Assembly: GCF_016899425.1 (NCBI RefSeq)
Contig: NZ_CP045995.1
Span: 248,001-312,000 of the forward strand
Reading direction: 5' to 3'
DNA length: 64,000 bases
From: Burkholderia sp. MS389
GTDB lineage: Bacteria; Pseudomonadota; Gammaproteobacteria; Burkholderiales; Burkholderiaceae
In this document: piece by piece, positions 59,215-64,000 of the stretch
Position numbering within the stretch: position 1 is the stretch's first letter
How the letters are laid out: every line of letters begins with the position of its first letter
Translations under genes and position numbers: made by a program
Notes under the pieces: model-generated
Database searches by the model: none
Seen by the model: only the letters and a program-made list of their open reading frames with translations
What the model was told of the DNA's origin: nothing

Positions 59215-60621
59215 ATGATGACCCGCCCGAACCTGCGCGCGCAGGTCGCGCTGTGGCTGCTGTTGCCGCTGCTCGGCCTGCTCGCGCTCGACTCGTGGCT
59301 CACGTACCAGCGCGCGATGAGCGCCGCGCACGTCGCGTTCGACCGCACGCTGTCGTCGTCGCTGAAGTCGATCCGCGAAGGCGTGCGGCTCAACGCCGGC
59401 GAGATCGAGGTCGACTTGCCGTATCTCGCGCTCGAAATGCTCGAATCGAGCGACGGCGGCAAGATCTACTACCTGATCCGCGAGGACAACGGCCGCACGG
59501 TCACCGGCTATCCCGATCTACCGCTGCCGCATGGCCGCGACGCGGGCGATGGCGCGCTGTTCGTCACGCGCTACTACGACGTCGTGTATCGCGGCGAGCA
59601 ATTGCGGATGGCCGCGTTGCGTATTCCCGTGCACGACGTGCCGACCGCGCAGTCGCGCATCGTGTGGGTGATGGTCGGCGAGACGATCGAGGCGCGTCAG
59701 GCGCTCGCGCGCGAGATCCTGATCGGGTCGCTGCTGCAGGAAGGGCTGCTCGTCGTGCTGGCGCTCGGAATCGTGTGGCTCGGCGTCGGGCGCGGGCTGC
59801 GGCCGCTGAACCGGCTGTCGGCGACGGTCGCCGCGCGCAGCGAGGACGATACGACGCCGCTCGACACGGGCGCGATGCCGAGCGAACTCGCGCCGCTCGT
59901 CGATTCGATCAACCAGTACATCGGTCGCACGCAACGGATGCAGGTGGCGCGGCGCCGCTTCTTCGCCGATGCGGCCCATCAGTTGAAGACGCCGCTCGCG
60001 GCCGTGCAGGCGGGCGTCGAACTCGCGTTGCGGCCCGACGAGCAGCCGCGCGCGAACGTGCACCTGCGGCGCGCGAACGGCGCGGTGCGGCAGGCCGCGA
60101 AGATCGTCCAGCAACTGCTGTCGCTGTCGCGGCTCGATTCGGACAGCGGTCATGCGGTCGCGCACAAGCCGGTCGCGCTGCATCGGCTCGCGCGCAGCGT
60201 GACGCTGGACTGGTCGCCCGTCGCACGCGCGCGCGACATCGATCTCGGGTTCGAGCACGAGGCCGACGTCGACGTGCTCGGGCAGTCCGACCTGCTCGGC
60301 GAGATGATCGGCAACCTGATCGACAACGCGATCCGTTATGTGGGCGACCATGCGGTGATCACGGTGCGCGTGTCGCGCGACGGGGCGGACGCGCGGCTCG
60401 ACGTGATCGACAACGGGCCGGGCATTCCGGCCGACGAACGCGACGCGGTGTTCGAACGCTTCCATCGCGGCAGCAAGACGCAGACGGTCGAAGGCACGGG
60501 GCTCGGCTTGTCGATCGTGCGCGAGATCGCGCGCGTGCATCAGGGCAGCGTGACGCTGGCCGATGCGCACGGCGGCGGGTTGGTGGTCACGGTGCGGCTG
60601 CCGGCGGCGAGCCATCGTTAG
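59215..60621 (+). CDS. TctE-type sensor histidine kinase
   Basis: This 468-residue sensor has two membrane helices (about 12-32 and 170-190) enclosing a periplasmic 2CSK-N-type domain with LESSDGGKIYYLIREDNGRTVTGYPDLPLP (about 78-107). HisKA follows with His255 in FADAAHQLKTPLAAVQAG. HATPase_c has the N-box NLIDNAIRY, G1 DNGPGIP and G2 GTGLGLSIV. It should phosphorylate the regulator encoded just upstream. The start is uncertain: ATG at 59215 or 59218 gives a normal short cytoplasmic tail, while 59176 would add 13 residues. It converges on the quinone oxidoreductase gene. The ligand is probably a small organic acid by family analogy only. Confidence 0.91.
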   Translation: MMTRPNLRAQVALWLLLPLLGLLALDSWLTYQRAMSAAHVAFDRTLSSSLKSIREGVRLNAGEIEVDLPYLALEMLESSDGGKIYYLIREDNGRTVTGYPDLPLPHGRDAGDGALFVTRYYDVVYRGEQLRMAALRIPVHDVPTAQSRIVWVMVGETIEARQALAREILIGSLLQEGLLVVLALGIVWLGVGRGLRPLNRLSATVAARSEDDTTPLDTGAMPSELAPLVDSINQYIGRTQRMQVARRRFFADAAHQLKTPLAAVQAGVELALRPDEQPRANVHLRRANGAVRQAAKIVQQLLSLSRLDSDSGHAVAHKPVALHRLARSVTLDWSPVARARDIDLGFEHEADVDVLGQSDLLGEMIGNLIDNAIRYVGDHAVITVRVSRDGADARLDVIDNGPGIPADERDAVFERFHRGSKTQTVEGTGLGLSIVREIARVHQGSVTLADAHGGGLVVTVRLPAASHR

Positions 60622-60698
60622 AGAGGGTTTCGACACGCGTCGCAGCCGTTGCAGCCGAGTGGCGGGGCGCGCGGCCTGCCGACCGGACGCCCCGGCGC

Positions 60699-61667
60699 TC
60701 ACGGCTTCAGCAGCAGCTTGCCGATGGACTTGCGGCTTTCCATGTCGGCATGCGCGTGCGCCGCGTCCGCCAGCGGGTATTCGCCGCCGATCCGGACCTT
60801 GAGCCGGCCTTCCGCGATCCAGTCGAACAGCCGCGCCGAGTGCGCGCGGAGCAGTTCGGGCGTGTAGATATGATCGAAGAAGGTCGTATAGCCGATCTTG
60901 ATGCTCCTCGGCAGGCTCATGAGGTCGATCGGCCCCGGCCCGCCGAGCACCGGACCGTACCAGCAGAAGGTTCCCGAGCGGCGCAGCACGTCGAGCGACC
61001 CCTGAAAGGTCTTCGGCCCGGAGCCGTCGTAGACGACGTGCACGCCTTCGCCGTTGGTCAGGCGCAGCGCCTTCGCGGCGAACCGCCCGCTGGTATCGAC
61101 GATCAGATGATCCGCGCCCGCTTCCCTGGCCGCGGCGACCTTGTCTTCGGACGAGACGCGCCCGATTACCCGGCCGCCGCGCAGCTTGATGATCTGCGTC
61201 AACAGCAGGCCCAGCCCGCCGGCCGCCGCGTGGACGAAAGCGACGTCGCCCGGCTGTACGGGATAGAAGTCGGTCGCGAAATGGCTGGCGGTGAGACCCT
61301 GCATCATCACGGCGGCGGCCGTGCGATCGTCGATCGTATCCGGAACCGCCACCAGCGACGTGGCGGGGATCGCAATCTGCTCCGCATAGCTGCCGGGCGC
61401 GTAGGCCCACGCGACGCGCTGGCCGGGTGCGATGCCGTCGACGCCGTCGCCGACCGCCAGCACCCGGCCCGCGCCTTCGACGCCAAGAATCTTCGGGTTC
61501 GGCCATCCCGTCCACGCCATGCCCTGTCGCACGCCAATGTCCATGAAGTTGACGCCTGCGAAGGCGATCTCGACCAGCGCCTCGCCCGTACGTGCGACCG
61601 GGGCGGGCCGCTCGACCTGCTCCAGCATGTCGCGACCGCCGGTGCCGTTCATCACAATGGCTTTCAT
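60699..61667 (-). CDS. NADPH:quinone oxidoreductase (Qor-like, MDR superfamily)
   Basis: This 322-residue quinone reductase has the GroES-like domain with VEIAFAGVNFMDIGVRQGM (about 32-50) and KILGVEGAGRVLAVGDGVDG (about 58-77). The Rossmann fold has DVAFVHAAAGGLGLLLTQIIKLRGGRVIGRVSS (about 141-173). There are no zinc ligands. It probably reduces quinones or alpha,beta-unsaturated carbonyls with NADPH. It lies 48 bases downstream of the TetR gene on the same strand. AAGGT precedes the ATG, and a perfect 14-base palindrome sits 16 bases upstream of the start, so it may have its own TetR-controlled promoter. Confidence 0.93.
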   Translation of the reverse strand: MKAIVMNGTGGRDMLEQVERPAPVARTGEALVEIAFAGVNFMDIGVRQGMAWTGWPNPKILGVEGAGRVLAVGDGVDGIAPGQRVAWAYAPGSYAEQIAIPATSLVAVPDTIDDRTAAAVMMQGLTASHFATDFYPVQPGDVAFVHAAAGGLGLLLTQIIKLRGGRVIGRVSSEDKVAAAREAGADHLIVDTSGRFAAKALRLTNGEGVHVVYDGSGPKTFQGSLDVLRRSGTFCWYGPVLGGPGPIDLMSLPRSIKIGYTTFFDHIYTPELLRAHSARLFDWIAEGRLKVRIGGEYPLADAAHAHADMESRKSIGKLLLKP

Positions 61668-61682
61668 GATTTACCTTGTTAT

Positions 61683-61696
61683 TGAATGATCATTCA
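61683..61696. promoter_or_regulatory. TetR operator-like palindrome upstream of the quinone oxidoreductase
   Basis: TGAATGATCATTCA is a perfect 14-base palindrome in an AT-rich 48-base gap. A related dyad lies upstream of the tetR gene (62303-62316) with 10 of 14 positions shared, as expected for two sites of one repressor. Confidence 0.72.
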
Positions 61697-61715
61697 TTAA
61701 TTTGCCAAAAAAAAT

Positions 61716-62282
61716 CTACCGTAGCGCCCGCAGCGTCATGTCGGCCAACGCGCTCAGGCTTGCGTGGTCGGCGCCGCCGCGACCGGCCGCGCGGATGCCG
61801 GTGATGTTCGCGATCAGGAACCGGGCGGTCGCTTCGGGGACGAGGCCGGCGGCCACGTCGCCTTCGCGCTGCGCATCGCGGACTCGGGCCGCGATCGCGG
61901 CGATCAGGCTATGGGCCAGCACCGCATGGATCTCCGCGAGCTCGGGGCGGGACACGCCGAATTCGTAGACCGAAATCGTACCAAGACAAGGTTGGGCGGC
62001 CGTTTCGACCACGCGACGGAGCAATGCGTCGATCCCGTCGATCGCGCGTGCGCCGCTGCGCAGCGCGTCGAAGTGCGCAGCGCATTCGCCCATCCCGTAG
62101 CGGCGCACGGCCGACAGGTAAAGCTGCCATTTGTCGCCGAAGGCCGCATAGAGGCTCTGCCGCCCGATGCCCATCGCGCTGACGAGCATCTGGGCCGAGC
62201 TGCCCTCGAAGCCATGCTCGCTGAAAACGGCGATCGCGCCGTCAAGCGCTGCATCCGTGTCGAATTCCCTTGGTCTTGCCAT
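61716..62282 (-). CDS. TetR-family transcriptional regulator
   Basis: This 188-residue repressor has the N-terminal helix-turn-helix FDTDAALDGAIAVFSEHGFEGSSAQMLVSAMGIGRQSLYAAFGDKWQLYL (about 7-56). The C-terminal ligand-binding domain is helical (about 65-185) with a TetR_C-type ending. The family senses small hydrophobic or electrophilic compounds, consistent with the neighbouring quinone oxidoreductase, which it probably represses along with itself. Matching operator dyads sit upstream of both genes. The ligand is unknown. Confidence 0.93.
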   Translation of the reverse strand: MARPREFDTDAALDGAIAVFSEHGFEGSSAQMLVSAMGIGRQSLYAAFGDKWQLYLSAVRRYGMGECAAHFDALRSGARAIDGIDALLRRVVETAAQPCLGTISVYEFGVSRPELAEIHAVLAHSLIAAIAARVRDAQREGDVAAGLVPEATARFLIANITGIRAAGRGGADHASLSALADMTLRALR

Positions 62283-62302
62283 GAGCGAACTATATCAATT
62301 CA

Positions 62303-62316
62303 GGAACAATCGTTCA
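62303..62316. promoter_or_regulatory. Second TetR operator-like dyad, upstream of tetR
   Basis: Read on the minus strand the site is TGAACGATTGTTCC, which shares 10 of 14 bases with the palindrome at 61683-61696. Its GAAC/GTTC arms pair. It lies about 20 bases upstream of the tetR start codon, suggesting autoregulation. Confidence 0.6.
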
Positions 62317-62399
62317 ATAAAATTGTGGGTGGAGAGCCGAGCCTTGATCTGCCGGCGCATGTGCACGCCTGTCCGGCAGTCGTCGTGGCGGATCGTCGC

Positions 62400-63266
62400 T
62401 CAGTCGCCGAACCCGATCTCCGCTTCGACCGGCTGCCCGACTTCGAGCCACGCGCCCGCGCCTTCGACGACGATCGCATTGATGCCGAACGTCAGCGCGC
62501 CGTCGTAATTCGGGTTCGCGCGATAGGTCTGCATCGTGTCGGTTGGCTCGTGCGGCCATGCGGGATCGGGCGTGCCGGTGGCCTGGTCGATCGTCGGCAC
62601 CGGGCAGCGCGTGCACAGCTTCACGAGCCGCAGCCGCACCGGCGTGTCGCCGTCGGTGTCGAGGTGCTCGACGAAATCCTCTTCGTACGCGTCGAGATCC
62701 GACACGACGATGTTCGGACGGAAGCGGTTCATCGGGATCGCCGGCGCGCCTTTCGCGGCGAGCCGCGCATTCAGGTCGTCGAGCGACGACTGACCGATCA
62801 CGAGCAGCGGATAGGCGTCCGAGAATTGCGTATGCGTATCGATGTCGCCGGTCCATTGGCGGTTGCAGCCGCGGCGCGCGTCGGGGCCGAAGCGCGCGAG
62901 CTTCGTCGGCGTGCCGAGGAATTCGGTGAGCCACGCGGCCGTGTCGGCGCCCGTGTCGATCGCGTCGACGGTGTCGCGCCACACGGTCGCGGCCATCTTC
63001 GGCGTGGCGGGCGTCGCGTCGCCATCCAGCGGCGTGCGGATTGCCGGCATGCCCGGCGCGTTCAGCACGAGCGCGTCGCTGTCGAGCGTCGGGCGGATCA
63101 GCGCGAGGCGCGGGTGCGTACGCTGCGTCAGCATCTGCCCGTGCGGATCGGTGATCAGCCAGTGGCGGTCGTACGCGAGGCCCGTTTCGAGCAGTTGCGC
63201 ACGCGGCAGCGCGATGCCGGCGCAGGATTTGATCGGGTAGACGAAGAGTTCGGCGATGGCTGGCAT
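62400..63266 (-). CDS. MOSC-domain protein (YcbX/mARC-like molybdenum-cofactor oxidoreductase)
   Basis: This 288-residue protein has an N-terminal MOSC beta-barrel (IAELFVYPIKSCAGIALPRAQLLETGLAYDRHWLIT, about 4-39) and a C-terminal MOSC domain (about 150-285). The latter carries RFRPNIVVSDLDAYEEDFVEH and the conserved cysteine in LVKLCTRCPVPTIDQATG (about 213-230), which binds the cofactor molybdenum. Members reduce N-hydroxylated compounds such as 6-hydroxylaminopurine. The C-terminal 2Fe-2S domain of E. coli YcbX is absent, so a separate ferredoxin partner would be needed. It stands between the TetR unit and the SsuA-like gene. Confidence 0.92.
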   Translation of the reverse strand: MPAIAELFVYPIKSCAGIALPRAQLLETGLAYDRHWLITDPHGQMLTQRTHPRLALIRPTLDSDALVLNAPGMPAIRTPLDGDATPATPKMAATVWRDTVDAIDTGADTAAWLTEFLGTPTKLARFGPDARRGCNRQWTGDIDTHTQFSDAYPLLVIGQSSLDDLNARLAAKGAPAIPMNRFRPNIVVSDLDAYEEDFVEHLDTDGDTPVRLRLVKLCTRCPVPTIDQATGTPDPAWPHEPTDTMQTYRANPNYDGALTFGINAIVVEGAGAWLEVGQPVEAEIGFGD

Positions 63267-63360
63267 GACGTGGCGCTGGCTGAAGGCGGGATGATCGAAA
63301 CGCGATTGTGCCAGATCATGCCCGCGCCGTTCGGGCGGTCGCGCGCCGCCACGCGGCCCG

Positions 63361-64000
63361 TCACGCGAGCGGGAAGCCGGTGTCGAAGGTCGTGCGCACG
63401 TCGAGCGGCTGGCGCAACAGCCCGGCTTTCAGATAGAAGTCGGCCGTGCGCTGCTGTTCGGCGATCACCGCTGCGTCGATCGGCTGCCAGCGCGTGCCGC
63501 GGCGCTCGAACTGCAGCTTCGCGGCGGCGGGCGGAATGCCGATGATGCGCGCGAGCGCGGCCGAATACGCGTCGACGTGCCGGTACGACCACGCCTGCGC
63601 GCGCACGACGCGCCGCAGGAAATCGTGCAGCACGTCGCGCTTCGATGCGATCGCCGCGTCGGTCGCCGCAAGATAGCTGAGGCCCGACCACAGCCCGCGG
63701 CCGTTGACCAGCACGCGTGCGCGGCCGCTCGTTTCGGCGAGCGCGGTATAGGGCTCCCAGGTCGCCCACGCGTCGATCGAGCCGGTGGCGAGCGCCAGCA
63801 TCGTGTCGGCCGGCGGCAGGAAGCGGAACGACACGGCATCGGGCGGCAGGCCGGCCGCGTCGAGCGCCTTCAGCGTGACGAAATGGCCGATCGAGCCGCG
63901 CGTGGTGCCGATGCGCTTGCCTTTCAGGTCGGCCGCGCCTTTCAGCGCCGCGTCGGGTTGCACGAGCACGGCCGTGCCGTATGGATCGGAACGGTTCGCG
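63361..64000 (-). CDS. SsuA-like ABC transporter substrate-binding protein, C-terminal part only
   Basis: The reverse strand stays open from the stop at 63361 to the window edge, giving 213 visible residues; the N-terminus lies outside. The sequence contains GTAVLVQPDAALKGAADLKGKRIGTTRGSIGHFVTLKALDAAGL and ATGSIDAWATWEPYTALAE, the hallmarks of aliphatic sulfonate, nitrate or taurine binding proteins of the SsuA/TauA group. HDFLRRVVRAQAWSYRHVD and a C-terminal ADFYLKAGLLRQPLDV follow. It would deliver sulfonates to an ABC importer; its permease and ATPase genes are not in the window. A GTG at 63969 is only an internal codon, not the true start. Confidence 0.9.
   Translation of the reverse strand, partial: ANRSDPYGTAVLVQPDAALKGAADLKGKRIGTTRGSIGHFVTLKALDAAGLPPDAVSFRFLPPADTMLALATGSIDAWATWEPYTALAETSGRARVLVNGRGLWSGLSYLAATDAAIASKRDVLHDFLRRVVRAQAWSYRHVDAYSAALARIIGIPPAAAKLQFERRGTRWQPIDAAVIAEQQRTADFYLKAGLLRQPLDVRTTFDTGFPLA

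Overview
The window reads as a Burkholderia secondary-chromosome segment, most likely from the Burkholderia cepacia complex. The support is very high GC with strong third-position bias, long spurious antisense open frames, a Burkholderiales-type OmpC porin, a hpaG1/hpaG2-type homoprotocatechuate operon, and an exopolysaccharide (EPS) locus with two c-di-GMP-class regulators. That locus resembles from memory the B. cenocepacia Bep region (around BCAM1330-BCAM1350). No rRNA, tRNA, CRISPR array, insertion sequence or phage gene was found.

1-13.9 kb is an EPS locus. It holds a secreted protein cut by the left edge, a Wza-type export lipoprotein, a Wzc-type tyrosine autokinase, a Wzy-like polymerase, an acyltransferase-3 protein, three glycosyltransferases, an exported beta-helix protein, a bifunctional GDP-mannose pyrophosphorylase/phosphomannose isomerase and a GNAT acetyltransferase. 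15.1-26.6 kb is its control region. It has a sigma-54 activator (BerB-like), two CRP/FNR regulators and the initiating undecaprenyl-phosphate sugar transferase. A near-consensus sigma-54 promoter precedes the second CRP/FNR gene, which fits the published BerB-RpoN-berA cascade.

Between the activator and the regulators lies a five-gene operon in which every junction is a 4-base stop/start overlap. In order it encodes an acyl carrier protein, an acyl-CoA dehydrogenase-like flavoprotein, an amino acid:carrier protein ligase (aminoacyl-tRNA synthetase homologue), a DUF1839 protein and a family 2 glycoside hydrolase. It is the best candidate here for an undescribed system: carrier-bound amino-acid chemistry tied to EPS control.

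26.9-41 kb is mixed: a DksA/TraR protein, alanine dehydrogenase, a small membrane protein, RNA 2'-phosphotransferase KptA, a three-subunit membrane gluconate 2-dehydrogenase with a PtxS-like operator upstream, a KefB/YbaL-type antiporter, a second FtsI-like transpeptidase, an orphan small gene and an SDR enzyme. 41.1-47.6 kb is the hpaR / hpaG1-G2-E-D-F-H-I cluster, the lower homoprotocatechuate meta-cleavage pathway.

47.7-64 kb holds an AraC regulator, an MDR oxidoreductase with a small partner, a porin, a complete ferric-type ABC importer, a MocR regulator divergent from a Bcr/CflA efflux pump, a TctDE-type two-component pair, a TetR regulator with its quinone oxidoreductase and two matching operator-like dyads, a MOSC protein, and an SsuA-like binding protein cut by the right edge. 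Several convergent gene pairs are separated by long GC-rich hairpins without U-tracts.
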